Shown: one piece after another, positions 24,619-35,462 of the stretch | Numbering within the stretch: the first letter of the stretch is position 1 | How the letters are laid out: the number at the start of each line of letters is the position of its first letter | Assembly: GCF_001050035.1 (NCBI RefSeq) | Contig: NZ_CVTA01000008.1 | Location: 60,830 to 124,829 of the forward strand | Length of the DNA: 64,000 nt | From: Mycolicibacterium komanii | GTDB taxonomy: Bacteria; Actinomycetota; Actinomycetes; Mycobacteriales; Mycobacteriaceae | Reading direction: 5' to 3' | Notes under the pieces: model-generated | What the model was told of the DNA's origin: nothing | Seen by the model: only the letters and a program-made list of their open reading frames with translations | The model's database searches: none | Made by a program: the position numbers and the translations under genes

Positions 24619-24947
24619 CCGAGCAACCGATCACGTCCGCCGAAAACATCCGCAAGGCACTTCTAGGTTACCGAGTGCTGGCCTGGACGACGGGCATCTG
24701 GCTCATCGCGCTCTGCTACGAGATGGTGATGAAGTACGTCTACCACGTGGAGGGCCTGAACTGGATCGCAGTCGTCCACGGCTGGGTGTACTTCGTGTAT
24801 CTGCTCTTCACCGCAAACCTCGCGGTCAAGGTGCGCTGGCCGATCGGAAAGACCGTCGGCGTCCTGCTCGCCGGCACCATTCCGCTCGTCGGCATCATCG
24901 TTGAGCAGGTCCAGACCCGCGAGATCAAGGAACGTTACGGTCTGTAG
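24615..24947 (+). CDS. DUF3817 membrane protein (Rv1342c homologue)
   Basis: A 110-residue three-span protein: ALLGYRVLAWTTGIWLIALC, the WIAVVHGWVYFVYLLFTANL block with the His typical of DUF3817, and a third helix GVLLAGTIPLVGIIVEQV. Translation is coupled to LprD by ATGA. The function of the family is unknown. The last 23 bases overlap the convergent MFS gene. A second DUF3817-like protein occurs at 48636-49019. Confidence 0.88.
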   Translation: MTEQPITSAENIRKALLGYRVLAWTTGIWLIALCYEMVMKYVYHVEGLNWIAVVHGWVYFVYLLFTANLAVKVRWPIGKTVGVLLAGTIPLVGIIVEQVQTREIKERYGL

Positions 24948-26400
24948 TCAGCGCCAGGTCCGGCTCTGACTCCTCCGCCACTCCGGCCTTCTTCCCGATG
25001 GCCTTCGGGATCGCCAGCGCGGTGAGCGCAGCGATGACGGCTGCGACGGCCGCGATCAGCAGCGCAACGCGCAACCCGGCCAGCGACGGCACCTGCTGCC
25101 CCGCCACCGTCGTGGTCATCACCGTGAGCACCGCGCCGATCACCGCGCTGGAGATCGACGTGCCCAGCGACCGCGCCAGCGCGTTGATCCCATTGGCGGC
25201 TGCCGTTTCCGACACGGGCACCGCCGCGTTGATCAGCGCGGGCAGCGACGAGAACGCGAAGCCGACCCCGACGCTGACCATCACGTTGAACACGCACAGC
25301 TGCCACGGGCTGTTCATCAGCAGCAGTCCCGACAGATAGCCGACGGCCACCACTGTCGATCCGACGAACAGCGTGAACCGCGGACCGCGTACCCCGGCGA
25401 TCCGCGCGGCCACCGGCGAGGTCAGCATCATCGCCAAACCGCCGGGCGCCATCCACAGTCCGGTCTCCAACATCGACTGGCCCAGCCCGTAACCGGCCCC
25501 CGCCGGCAGCTCGAGGATCTGCGGCGCGATCAACGACATCGCGAACAACGAGAAGCCCACCGCAATGGACGCCAGGTTCGTCGTCAGCACCGGCCGCTTC
25601 AGCGTGGTGCGCAGATCCACGATGGGGGCGACCGTCCGCAACTGCCACAGCGCGAACAGTCCGAAGATCACCACCGACGCGGCGAACATCGTCACGGTGA
25701 TCGCACTGGTCCAGCCCCAGCTTCCGCCCTTGGAGATGCCCAGCAGCAGCGTCACGAGCCCGGCCGCCAGCCCGACCGCGCCCAACGCGTCGAAGCGGTC
25801 GGCCGAGACCGAGGGGAGGCGCGGCACCAAGACCGCGAACGACACCGCCGCCACCACCCCGAGCGCGGCGCCGAACCAGAACAACGCGTGCCAGTCGAAG
25901 CGATCGGCGATGATCGCCGACAGCGGAAGCCCAAGCGCACCACCGACACCCAGCGATGCGCTCATCAACCCCATCGCGGTGCCGACCCGATGCGCCGGCA
26001 CCGAGGCACGCATGACGCTGATGCCCAGTGGGATGATCGGCATGCCGAAGCCCTGGAGCCCGCGCCCCACGATGACGGGGACCAGCGCGGTCGTCGTCGC
26101 CGCGATCAGCGATCCCACGGTGAGCAGTACGGCGCAGATGATCAGGATGGGCTTAGGCCCGTACATGTCGCCAAGCCTGCCGAACATCGGCGTTGCGACG
26201 GCCGCGGTCAGCAGCGTCGCGGTGATCACCCACGACGCGTTGGACGCGCTGGTGTTCAGCAGCGTGGGCAGCTCGGGGATGAGCGGGATAACCAGCGTCT
26301 GCATCAGCGACACACTGATGCCCGCCGCAGCCAGCACCGCCACGACGATCGCCGGGTGCCGCATCCTGCCGACTTCGGATTCGACGGAGGAGCGACGCAC
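24925..26400 (-). CDS. MFS drug/metabolite exporter (DHA2/EmrB-like)
   Basis: A 491-residue major facilitator with about 14 membrane helices. The N-terminal TLVIPLIPELPTLLNTSAS resembles the QTLV(N/P)xALPxI opening of DHA2 exporters, and GRLGDMYGPKP is the loop 2-3 motif. It is probably a proton-coupled exporter of unknown substrate. The start is GTG at 26400, or the ATG at 26364 giving MRHPAIVVAV. It overlaps the DUF3817 gene tail to tail by 23 bases. It is not part of the rdgB operon upstream, from which it is separated by 93 bases. Confidence 0.9.
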   Translation of the reverse strand: MRRSSVESEVGRMRHPAIVVAVLAAAGISVSLMQTLVIPLIPELPTLLNTSASNASWVITATLLTAAVATPMFGRLGDMYGPKPILIICAVLLTVGSLIAATTTALVPVIVGRGLQGFGMPIIPLGISVMRASVPAHRVGTAMGLMSASLGVGGALGLPLSAIIADRFDWHALFWFGAALGVVAAVSFAVLVPRLPSVSADRFDALGAVGLAAGLVTLLLGISKGGSWGWTSAITVTMFAASVVIFGLFALWQLRTVAPIVDLRTTLKRPVLTTNLASIAVGFSLFAMSLIAPQILELPAGAGYGLGQSMLETGLWMAPGGLAMMLTSPVAARIAGVRGPRFTLFVGSTVVAVGYLSGLLLMNSPWQLCVFNVMVSVGVGFAFSSLPALINAAVPVSETAAANGINALARSLGTSISSAVIGAVLTVMTTTVAGQQVPSLAGLRVALLIAAVAAVIAALTALAIPKAIGKKAGVAEESEPDLALTTDRNVP

Positions 26401-26493
26401 CCCGGGGATGCTACCGCTTAGTTGAGCTATACAAAATTTCAGCGTCGAACGTGCGCTTGCGCTCGAAATTCCCGCCGGATCTCGTGCACGAGC

Positions 26494-27102
26494 TCACGTT
26501 CGAGCGGCCAACTCGCGCAACGCGGGCAGTAGCGCCGTCAGGGCCCGCCCCCGATGCGACGCCGCGTCCTTCTCGGCAGGGTCGAGTTCGGCGGCTGTGC
26601 GCGTCGAGCCCTCCGGCAGAAACACCGGGTCGTAGCCGAAGCCGCCGTCGCCGCGCTGCTCGCGGACGATGCTGCCCGGCCACTCCCCCCGCACGACGAC
26701 CTCGCCGGCGTCGTGCACCAGCGCGCACGCAGAGACGAACGCCGCACCGCGCCGGTCGTCGGGCACGTCGGCCAGCTGCGCCAAGAGCAGCGCGGTGTTG
26801 GCCGCGTCGTCGCCGTGCCGGCCCGACCACCGCGCCGACAGCACCCCCGGCATCCGGTTCAGCGCCGCGACCTCCAGGCCGGAATCATCGGCGACCGTCG
26901 CAAGACCCGTCGCCCGAAACGCGTCGCGCGCCTTGGCCAACGCGTTCTCCTCGAACGTCGCGCCGGTCTCGGGGGCCTCGTCGAACGCCGGCACGTCGTC
27001 GAGTGAGCGCAGCGTCAGGCCCGACACCCCCGCCGCCGTCAGCACGCGGTGCAACTCGGCCAGCTTCTTGGGGTTGCGGCTGGCCACCAGCAGCTCGGTC
27101 AG
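26494..27102 (-). CDS. rdgB: Non-canonical purine NTP pyrophosphatase (RdgB/HAM1)
   Basis: Hydrolyses dITP, XTP and dHAPTP to monophosphates, cleansing nucleotide pools. [10 protein letters not shown] (substrate loop), DDSGLEV, the FEENALAKA helix and [11 protein letters not shown] are all present and match Rv1341. The start is odd: no ATG, GTG or TTG lies before the first beta strand TELLVASRN. The choices are CTG at 27102, giving a CTGA overlap with the rph stop and full 202 residues, or GTG at 27087, which would cut the strand. I chose CTG. Last gene of the rph operon. Confidence 0.92.
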   Translation of the reverse strand: MTELLVASRNPKKLAELHRVLTAAGVSGLTLRSLDDVPAFDEAPETGATFEENALAKARDAFRATGLATVADDSGLEVAALNRMPGVLSARWSGRHGDDAANTALLLAQLADVPDDRRGAAFVSACALVHDAGEVVVRGEWPGSIVREQRGDGGFGYDPVFLPEGSTRTAAELDPAEKDAASHRGRALTALLPALRELAART

Positions 27103-27881
27103 CTTCCGAACGCCTTCTTCGGCGGCTCTTTGGATTCCGGCAGCGCCCCGGGATACGGCAACTCCAGGGCCTGGCGCTGAATCTCGAAGATCTGCTCGCA
27201 CGCGCCCATCGCGGCGTCGAGCATCTTGTCCAGCGTCGAGCGCGGGAACGTCGCGCCCTCGCCGGTGCCCTGGATCTCCACGAGAGTCCCGGTGTCGGTG
27301 GCGACGACGTTCATGTCGACCTCGGCGCGCGAGTCCTCGCTGTAGGGCAGGTCGACGCGGACCCGGCCGTCGACCACACCAACGCTGACCGCGGCGATCG
27401 CACACGACAACGGGCGCGGGTCGGACAGCTTGCCGGCGGCACCCAGGTAGGTCACCGCGTCGGCCAACGCGACGTAAGCCCCGGTGATCGCCGCGGTCCG
27501 GGTGCCCCCGTCGGCCTGCAGCACGTCGCAATCGATCGCGATCGTGTTCTCACCCAGCGCCGCGAGGTCGATGCACGCCCTCAGCGACCTTCCGACCAGC
27601 CGGCTGATCTCCTGGGTGCGGCCACCGACGCGGCCCTTGACGGACTCGCGGTCGGACCGGTCGTGGGTGGCGGCGGGCAACATCGCGTATTCGGCTGTCA
27701 GCCAACCCTTCCCGGAGCCCTTGCGCCACCGCGGCACCCCCTCGGTGACGCTCGCCGTGCACATGACACGCGTCTGGCCGAATTCCACCAGCACGGAACC
27801 GGCGGGATGGGTGGTGAAACCGCGGGTGATGCGAACCGGCCTCAGCTCGTCGTCAAGCCGGCCGTCTTCTCTCTGGGACAC
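27099..27881 (-). CDS. rph: Ribonuclease PH
   Basis: Phosphorolytic 3' exonuclease that trims tRNA precursors. The 260 residues cover the whole RNase PH fold: [52 protein letters not shown] with the substrate Arg pair, and [23 protein letters not shown] start at 27881. Orthologous to Rv1340 and located between the Rv1339 and rdgB homologues, as in M. tuberculosis. It overlaps rdgB by 4 bases. Confidence 0.96.
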   Translation of the reverse strand: MSQREDGRLDDELRPVRITRGFTTHPAGSVLVEFGQTRVMCTASVTEGVPRWRKGSGKGWLTAEYAMLPAATHDRSDRESVKGRVGGRTQEISRLVGRSLRACIDLAALGENTIAIDCDVLQADGGTRTAAITGAYVALADAVTYLGAAGKLSDPRPLSCAIAAVSVGVVDGRVRVDLPYSEDSRAEVDMNVVATDTGTLVEIQGTGEGATFPRSTLDKMLDAAMGACEQIFEIQRQALELPYPGALPESKEPPKKAFGS

Positions 27882-27941
27882 GAACCAACCCTATCGGTCG
27901 GGTCGGACCCCATCGGTCAAGTGGACTCGGTGTGATGGCAA

Positions 27942-28718
27942 CTAGGCCGCGTGGACGACGTCGAACGTCTCGTTGCACACCACCGCGTGCACCGGACCGT
28001 CGAACTCGGCCTTGGCCTCGCTGATGACGTCCTCGCGCGACGTCCACGGCGGGATGTGGGTCAGCAGGAGTTCGCCGACCCCGGCCTCGGCCGCGGCCCG
28101 GCCCGCTTCGGTGCCCGACAGGTGCAGCCGCGGCGGCCGTTCCGGCGAGTGCGTCCAGGACGCCTCGCACAGGAACACGTCGGCGCCGCGCGCCAGATCG
28201 ATGAGGGCGTCGCAGTAGCCGGTGTCTCCGCTGTAGACCAACGTCGCGCCGTCCTGGTCGGTGATGCGCATGCCGTAGGACTCGGTCGGGTGGCAGACGA
28301 GCTTCGGCGTCACGCTCAGCGAGCCGATGGTGACCGCCTCGTTGTCGACCCAGTGCCGGATCTCGAAGATGTCGGAAAAGTCGTCGACCTCCCCGCCTTC
28401 GGGCGACGATGCCGCGCCGAGCCGCGCCCAGGTGTTGGCGGGGCCGTACATGATGCCGCGCTCCTGCGCGGGCGACGGGTGATAGCGCCGCCACACGAAC
28501 AGCCCCGGCAGATCGAGGCAATGGTCGGCGTGGAGATGGGACAGCAGCACGTGCACGTCGTTGGGATCGGCATGGCGCTGCAGGGCGCCGAGCACTCCGC
28601 CGCCGAAGTCGAGCACCAACGGCGGGGTATCGGGTGCGGAGACTAGATATCCGGACGCTGGCGAATCAGGTCCGACAACACTGCCGGAGCAACCGAGAAC
28701 GGTGATTCGCACACTCAC
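27942..28718 (-). CDS. Metallo-beta-lactamase-fold hydrolase (Rv1339-type cyclic nucleotide phosphodiesterase)
   Basis: Close orthologue of M. tuberculosis Rv1339, reported as an atypical cAMP phosphodiesterase. The metal motif SHLHADHCLD lies near residue 60, GDTGYCDAL near 155 and LLLTHIPPWTSREDV near 215; the N-terminus VRITVLGCSGS is the first strand. The start is GTG at 28718 (GTG at 28712 is also possible). 258 residues. It sits between murI and rph in the conserved operon. Two cyclase genes in this window could be functionally linked, by inference. Confidence 0.92.
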   Translation of the reverse strand: MSVRITVLGCSGSVVGPDSPASGYLVSAPDTPPLVLDFGGGVLGALQRHADPNDVHVLLSHLHADHCLDLPGLFVWRRYHPSPAQERGIMYGPANTWARLGAASSPEGGEVDDFSDIFEIRHWVDNEAVTIGSLSVTPKLVCHPTESYGMRITDQDGATLVYSGDTGYCDALIDLARGADVFLCEASWTHSPERPPRLHLSGTEAGRAAAEAGVGELLLTHIPPWTSREDVISEAKAEFDGPVHAVVCNETFDVVHAA

Positions 28719-28776
28719 TAGCTTGCCATGCCCGAACGACCTGTGACGAAAACATGGCCGGTTTGAGCGACCGAAA

Positions 28777-29606
28777 TCATCTTGGCGCGCTGACGTGACG
28801 TTGAACAGGTCGAACACCGTCGAGCGTGGGTCCGAGAAACCGTGCGGCCAGTGCGGTGAAGGCGTCCGGATCGCCCGTCGCCTCGAAGATCCTCCGCACC
28901 GGAGGACCGTCGTGCGGGCGCAGCAAATCGAGCTCGGTGAGCACCCTCAGCAAGTCCTTGGCGGTCTCCTCGGCGCTCGACACCAACGTGACGTTCTCGC
29001 CCATCGCCAACTGGATCAGCCCGGACAGCATCGGGTAGTGCGTGCAGCCCAGGACGAGGGTGTCGACCTGCGCGCGTTGGAGCGGTTCCAGGTACCCCTC
29101 GGCGAGGCCGAGCACCTGCCGTCCGCTGGTCACCCCGCGCTCGACGAAGTCGACGAACCGCGGGCAGGCCACACCGATCACCTCGGTGTCGCGGGCCGCC
29201 GCGAACGCATCCTGATAGGCGCCGGATGCGATCGTCGCCTCGGTGCCGATGACGCCGATCCGGCCGTTGCGGGTGGTGGCGACCGCCCTGCGCACGGCGG
29301 GCAGGATCACCTCGACGACGGGCACCGGGGCGTAGCGTTCGCGGGCGTCGCGCAGGCATGCCGACGACGCCGTGTTGCAGGCGATGACGAGCGCCTTGAT
29401 CCCCCGCGAGACGAGGTCGTCCCCGACCGCCAGCGCATGGGCGCGCACTTCGGGGATGGTCAACGGCCCGTACGGCCCGTTGGCGGTGTCGCCGACGTAG
29501 ACGATGTTCTCGTCGGGCAACTGGTCGATGATCGCGCGGGCGACGGTGAGCCCACCGACGCCCGAGTCGAAGATGCCGACGGGCGCGTCGGCAGACACTG
29601 CTGGGC

Positions 29607-29610
<4 letters not shown>
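28777..29610 (-). CDS. murI: Glutamate racemase
   Basis: Makes D-glutamate for peptidoglycan. [15 protein letters not shown] near residue 12, the first catalytic Cys in VIACNTASS (Cys78) and the second in LVLGCTHYP near 187 are diagnostic, and [12 protein letters not shown] is also family-typical. GTG start at 29610 overlapping the rhomboid stop (GTGA). 277 residues, as in Rv1338. The upstream in-frame extension is the shadow of the rhomboid and cysM genes. Confidence 0.96.
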
Positions 29611-31546
<1,936 letters not shown>

Positions 31547-31556
31547 TCAGGTCTTT

Positions 31557-31970
31557 TCAGTACTGCTCGACGATCTTGACGGGTTCCTCGGTGACGACGC
31601 CGTCGACGATGCGGTAGCTCCGCAGTTCGTGTTCCTCCGGGTCGCGGGTAGACACCAGCACGTAGTGGGCGTCGGGTTCGGACGCGTACGCGATGTCGGT
31701 GCGGCTCGGATACGCCTCGGTCGCGGTGTGCGAGTGGTAGATGACGACCGGGACCTCGTCGGCTTCGTCCATCGCCCGCCACAGCTTGAGTTGTTCACCC
31801 GAGTCGAACCGGTAGAACGTCGGCGACCGCTCGGCGTTGGTCATCGCGATGAAGCGCTCCGGGCGGTCCGAACCCTCGGGACCCGCGATCACGCCGCAGG
31901 CCTCGTCGGGATGATCGGCGCGGGCGTGGGCGACCATGGCGTCGACCAGATCCGCTCGGATGACCAACAC
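31557..31970 (-). CDS. mec: CysO-cysteine peptidase Mec (JAMM/MPN+ metalloprotease)
   Basis: Releases cysteine from the CysO-Cys adduct. The JAMM signature H79-S-H81-x7-S89-x2-D92 (HSHTATEAYPSRTD) and the upstream Glu23 in DEACGV are complete. The start is GTG at 31970 (MLVIRADLV); there is no nearby ATG. 137 residues, equal to Rv1334 minus a few N-terminal residues. A long hairpin (31991-32047) lies between it and the upstream peptidase gene. Confidence 0.94.
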   Translation of the reverse strand: MLVIRADLVDAMVAHARADHPDEACGVIAGPEGSDRPERFIAMTNAERSPTFYRFDSGEQLKLWRAMDEADEVPVVIYHSHTATEAYPSRTDIAYASEPDAHYVLVSTRDPEEHELRSYRIVDGVVTEEPVKIVEQY

Positions 31971-31990
31971 AGCAACTACCCCTTTCTGCA

Positions 31991-32047
31991 CGAAACTGTA
32001 TTCCAGCAGCGAAACATCGAGTAAACGGCTGCTGGAATGCAGTTTCG
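31991..32047 (-). repeat. Long inverted repeat (20-bp arms) between P1 peptidase gene and mec
   Basis: Arms 31991-32010 and 32028-32047 are complementary over 20 bases with one G-U type mismatch and a 17-base loop. On the transcribed (minus) strand the hairpin begins just after the peptidase stop codon and ends 21 bases before the mec start. An 8-base segment of the loop (32017-32024) is also complementary to TTACTCGA at 32051-32058, which includes that stop codon, so a pseudoknot is possible. It may tune or terminate read-through into mec-cysO-cysM. Confidence 0.65.
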
Positions 32048-32050
32048 CGA

Positions 32051-33103
32051 TTACTCGAACGCTCCGGGCAACAGGTCCCGGTACGCGGGTATTCCTGCCA
32101 CCGCCGAGGCGGCCAGCACACCGACCATCACCGCGCGGGCCAGGCAGTCCGCGGCGGCGGCGCCCACCTGGGTGATCAGCGGCACCTCCGGCGACATCGA
32201 CGCCGGGGTGGTGGGATCGGGAGGCACCTCGACGGCGCCGGTGGCCAATGCGAAGACGGTGTCCCCGTCGAGCGGCGTGTGGCACGGCCGGATGGTGCGC
32301 GCCAGCCCGTCGTGGGCGGCGACGGCGACCCGACGGCACCCCGCCGGGCTCAGCGCGGCATCGGTGGCGACGACCGCGATGGTCGTGTTGAGCGGGCTGT
32401 ACTCCTGGTGCCGATCGGCGTAGGCCGCGATCTGGTCGGCGGGCGGAGCGACCAGTCCGAACTCCTCGATCTGGTACGCCAGCCACGGCAGGCCGGTCGC
32501 GGTGTCGACCGCGTCGCCGGCGGCGTTGACCACCACGAGCGCACCGACCGTCGCCCCGCAATCCAGGACCGTCGACGCGGTGCCCACGCCGCCCTTGAGG
32601 ACGCCCACCCGCGCGCCGGTGCCCGCCCCCACGGTGCCGAGCGCCACCTCGGTGCCAGCGTCGGCGGCCGCGGCGTACCCGAACTCCGCGGTCGGCCGGC
32701 ACTGCCATCCGCCGACCGGAAGATCGAACACCACCGCGGCGGGCACGATCGGCACCACGCCGCCCTCCAGTGCGACGCCGCGGCCCTGTTCCTCGAGCCA
32801 GCGCATCACCCCGTCCGCGGCGGCCAGGCCGTAGGCGCTGCCACCCGTCAACACCACGGCGTCGACGTGGCGAACGGAGTTGATCGGGTCGAGCAGATCG
32901 GTCTCCCGGGTGCCGGGCGCCCCGCCCCTGCCGTCGACGCCGCCGACGGTGCCCGGCGGTGTGAGCACGACCGTGGTGCCGCTGGCCCAGCCCGAACCCA
33001 GCGTCACGTCCGGATCGAGGCGATGGTGTTGCCCCACCCGGATGCCCGCGACGTCGGTGATCGAGCCCGAGGGGCGTGCGTTCTTCGCGCCGATGTCCGT
33101 CAC
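32051..33103 (-). CDS. P1-family (DmpA/S58) peptidase, Rv1333 homologue
   Basis: A 350-residue member of the DmpA/BapA N-terminal nucleophile family, which self-cleaves before a Ser or Thr nucleophile. GSITDVAGIRVGQHH, LTGGSAYGLAAADGV and the NTTIAVVATDAAL segment, where autoprocessing would occur before Thr, are typical. The GTG at 33103 gives a GTGA overlap with the DUF2017 gene. Natural substrates (beta-aminopeptides or nylon-like oligomers in relatives) are unknown here. Confidence 0.92.
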   Translation of the reverse strand: MTDIGAKNARPSGSITDVAGIRVGQHHRLDPDVTLGSGWASGTTVVLTPPGTVGGVDGRGGAPGTRETDLLDPINSVRHVDAVVLTGGSAYGLAAADGVMRWLEEQGRGVALEGGVVPIVPAAVVFDLPVGGWQCRPTAEFGYAAAADAGTEVALGTVGAGTGARVGVLKGGVGTASTVLDCGATVGALVVVNAAGDAVDTATGLPWLAYQIEEFGLVAPPADQIAAYADRHQEYSPLNTTIAVVATDAALSPAGCRRVAVAAHDGLARTIRPCHTPLDGDTVFALATGAVEVPPDPTTPASMSPEVPLITQVGAAAADCLARAVMVGVLAASAVAGIPAYRDLLPGAFE

Positions 33104-33684
33104 CGCGGTTTCCCCATCAGTCCCAGCACCAGATACTCCTGCAGCACGGTCAGCCACTGGTAGACGTCGAGATGCCCGGCCATCGGATGGTCGGGCGGCA
33201 GTTCGTCGGGCCCGTCCGGTGAGATCGCGAGCATGGTGCCCAGGGCCAGGCGCATGTCGTTGACCGCCGCGGCCCAGGCGTGCGCGTCGTCCTCGGTCAG
33301 CTCGAACTTGCCGCCCTGCGCGGGCATGGTGTCCAGAAGTATCTGCGCCGCTTGACGTTTCGCGTCGATGATCTCAGGCTCATGCAGGCTTCGCAGCGCG
33401 CTGTTGAGGCTCTCGGTGGCATTGGAGCCGGCCGGGTGGTCACTCTGCGGCCGGTAGAAGTCGGGCAGCAGCCGTTTCATCGTGTCGTCGTCGGGCGGCG
33501 TCGAGTTGCCGGTGCGCATACCGGTGATCTCTTCGAGTTCGTCTGCGGGCGCGGACGATTCGCGCTCCTCGAGCATTCCCGCCACCGAGGTGGCCAGGCT
33601 TCGAAGCAGTGCGGCCTCGTGCGGCGCGATGGCCGAGCGGAAACGTGCGCCATCGGCCGTCTCCACCCGCTTCCATTTACGCAC
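33100..33684 (-). CDS. DUF2017 protein (Rv1332 homologue)
   Basis: A 194-residue actinobacterial protein always found next to clpS. It starts RKWKRVETADGARFRSAIAP and has a helical C-terminus (AVNDMRLALGTML, YQWLTVLQEYLVLGLM). No catalytic motif seen. GTG start at 33684, 7 bases after clpS. The tight link to clpS suggests a role with the N-end-rule adaptor, which is inference. Confidence 0.9.
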   Translation of the reverse strand: MRKWKRVETADGARFRSAIAPHEAALLRSLATSVAGMLEERESSAPADELEEITGMRTGNSTPPDDDTMKRLLPDFYRPQSDHPAGSNATESLNSALRSLHEPEIIDAKRQAAQILLDTMPAQGGKFELTEDDAHAWAAAVNDMRLALGTMLAISPDGPDELPPDHPMAGHLDVYQWLTVLQEYLVLGLMGKPR

Positions 33685-33691
33685 GTGTCTG

Positions 33692-34006
33692 TCAGCGGTC
33701 CTGCTGCATGGTCGCCCACAACCCGGCGGCGTGAAGCTTGGACACGTCGACCTCCATCGCCTCGCGGCTGCCCGCCGAGACCACCGCCTTGCCTTCGTTG
33801 TGCACCTGCAGCATCAATTTGGTCGCGTGCGCCTCGGGGTAGCCGAACAGCTTCTGGAAGACGTAGGTCACGTAGGTCATCAGGTTCACCGGGTCATCCC
33901 ACACGATGGTCACCCACGGAGTGTCGGTGGCGGCGTCTTCCGTCGCGACGGACTTGACGCCCCTCTCCTCGCGAGTCCCCGGTCGAGCCTTCGCCGGCGT
34001 AACCAT
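33692..34006 (-). CDS. clpS: ATP-dependent Clp protease adaptor ClpS
   Basis: A 104-residue adaptor that presents N-end-rule substrates to ClpC/ClpA. The core [20 protein letters not shown] holds the D-D-P-V-N motif, and [14 protein letters not shown] contains the conserved HxEG. The N-terminal 28 residues are a flexible extension. The ATG at 34006 is 46 bases from the divergent pncB start. First gene of the minus-strand clpS-to-rdgB run. Confidence 0.95.
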   Translation of the reverse strand: MVTPAKARPGTREERGVKSVATEDAATDTPWVTIVWDDPVNLMTYVTYVFQKLFGYPEAHATKLMLQVHNEGKAVVSAGSREAMEVDVSKLHAAGLWATMQQDR

Positions 34007-34052
34007 GTTGTTCAGGATAGCCAACGCATAACCGGCACTTCGAGCTACTACG

Positions 34053-35369
34053 GTGACACCTGTGACCGCCGCATCCCCGGCCCTGCTCACCGACAAGTAT
34101 GAGCTGACGATGCTCGCGGCCGCGCTGCGAGACGGCACCGCGCACCGACGCACCACCTTCGAGTTGTTCGCGCGCCGACTGCCCGAAGGTCGTCGCTACG
34201 GTGTCGTGGCAGGCACCGCACGGTTTGTTGATGCTTTGGCGCAGTTCGAATTCGACGACGCGACGCTCTCGGCGCTCGCGGACTTCCTCGACGAGAAGAC
34301 ACTCGCCTATCTGGCCGACTACCGGTTCGGAGGGGATGTCGACGGATACGCCGAGGGCGAGCTGTACTTTCCGGGCTCGCCGGTGCTCGCGGTGCACGGC
34401 ACGTTCGGCGAATGTGTCGTGTTGGAGACCTTTGCGTTGTCGATCTTCAACCACGACACCGCGATCGCCTCCGCCGCCGCCCGCATGGTCAGCGCGGCCC
34501 AGGGACGGCCGCTGATCGAGATGGGCTCGCGGCGCACCCACGAACGAGCCGCTGTCGCCGCGGCCCGCGCCGCCTACCTCGCCGGCTTCGCCGGGTCGTC
34601 CAACCTGCAGGCCCAGCGCGACTACGGCGTTCCGGCGCTGGGCACCAGCGCGCACGCGTTCACGCTGCTGCACACCACCGCCGACGGACCCGACGAACGA
34701 GCCGCCTTCCGGGCGCAGGTCGACGCGCTCGGGGCGGGCACGACACTGCTCGTCGACACTTACGACATCACCGCGGGGGTGGCGACCGCGGTCGAGGTCG
34801 CCGGTCCGGAACTCGGTGCGGTGCGCATCGATTCCGGCGACCTCGGGGTGCTCGCGCGTCAGGTTCGCGCTCAACTCGACGACCTCGGCGCCACAAAGAC
34901 GCAGATCGTCGTGTCGGGAGATCTCGACGAATTCGCGATCGCCGCGTTGCGCGCCGAACCCGTCGACATCTACGGCGTTGGAACGTCGCTCGTCACGGGT
35001 TCCGGCGCTCCCACCGCGGGCATGGTCTACAAGTTGGTCGAGGTGGACGGCCTCCCGGTGGAGAAGCGCAGCAGCCACAAACAGTCGCACGGCGGTCGCA
35101 AGCAGGCGCTGCGGCTGGCCAAGAAGACCGGCACGATCGTCGAGGAGATCGTCCACCCGTACGGCCGCCCGCCTGCCGACACCGACGGGCTCACCTCGCG
35201 GCCGCTGACGGTGCCTTTGGTGGAGCGCGGCGAACCGCTCGGCGGGCTGTCCCTCGACGCGGGCCGTGACCGGGTCCGAGCCGGCCTGACGAGCCTTCCC
35301 TGGGTCGGGTTGAAACTGTCCCGCGGCGAGCCGGCGATTCCGACGCGGCTGATTCCGCCCGGCGCATAG
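34053..35369 (+). CDS. pncB: Nicotinate phosphoribosyltransferase (PncB1-like)
   Basis: Makes nicotinate mononucleotide from nicotinate and PRPP in NAD salvage. [18 protein letters not shown] at the start, [18 protein letters not shown], the phosphate region [13 protein letters not shown] and [14 protein letters not shown] are all family blocks. 438 residues with GTG start at 34053, as in Rv1330c. Followed by dinG 7 bases after its stop in this frame, so probably one transcript. Confidence 0.95.
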   Translation: MTPVTAASPALLTDKYELTMLAAALRDGTAHRRTTFELFARRLPEGRRYGVVAGTARFVDALAQFEFDDATLSALADFLDEKTLAYLADYRFGGDVDGYAEGELYFPGSPVLAVHGTFGECVVLETFALSIFNHDTAIASAAARMVSAAQGRPLIEMGSRRTHERAAVAAARAAYLAGFAGSSNLQAQRDYGVPALGTSAHAFTLLHTTADGPDERAAFRAQVDALGAGTTLLVDTYDITAGVATAVEVAGPELGAVRIDSGDLGVLARQVRAQLDDLGATKTQIVVSGDLDEFAIAALRAEPVDIYGVGTSLVTGSGAPTAGMVYKLVEVDGLPVEKRSSHKQSHGGRKQALRLAKKTGTIVEEIVHPYGRPPADTDGLTSRPLTVPLVERGEPLGGLSLDAGRDRVRAGLTSLPWVGLKLSRGEPAIPTRLIPPGA

Positions 35370-35462
35370 GGGGTCATCACGTCGGACACGCCGGATATCA
35401 CTGCACTACTGGCCACTGCCGTCGCGGGCCTCGGCGGCCGCGAACGCGAGGGCCAGATCGAG

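Noticed and set aside
26446..26502. Inverted arms CGAACGTG/CACGTTCG around the rdgB end as a terminator
   Set aside because: The arms are 41 bases apart and one overlaps the rdgB stop codon; the structure is weak compared with the other hairpins here.
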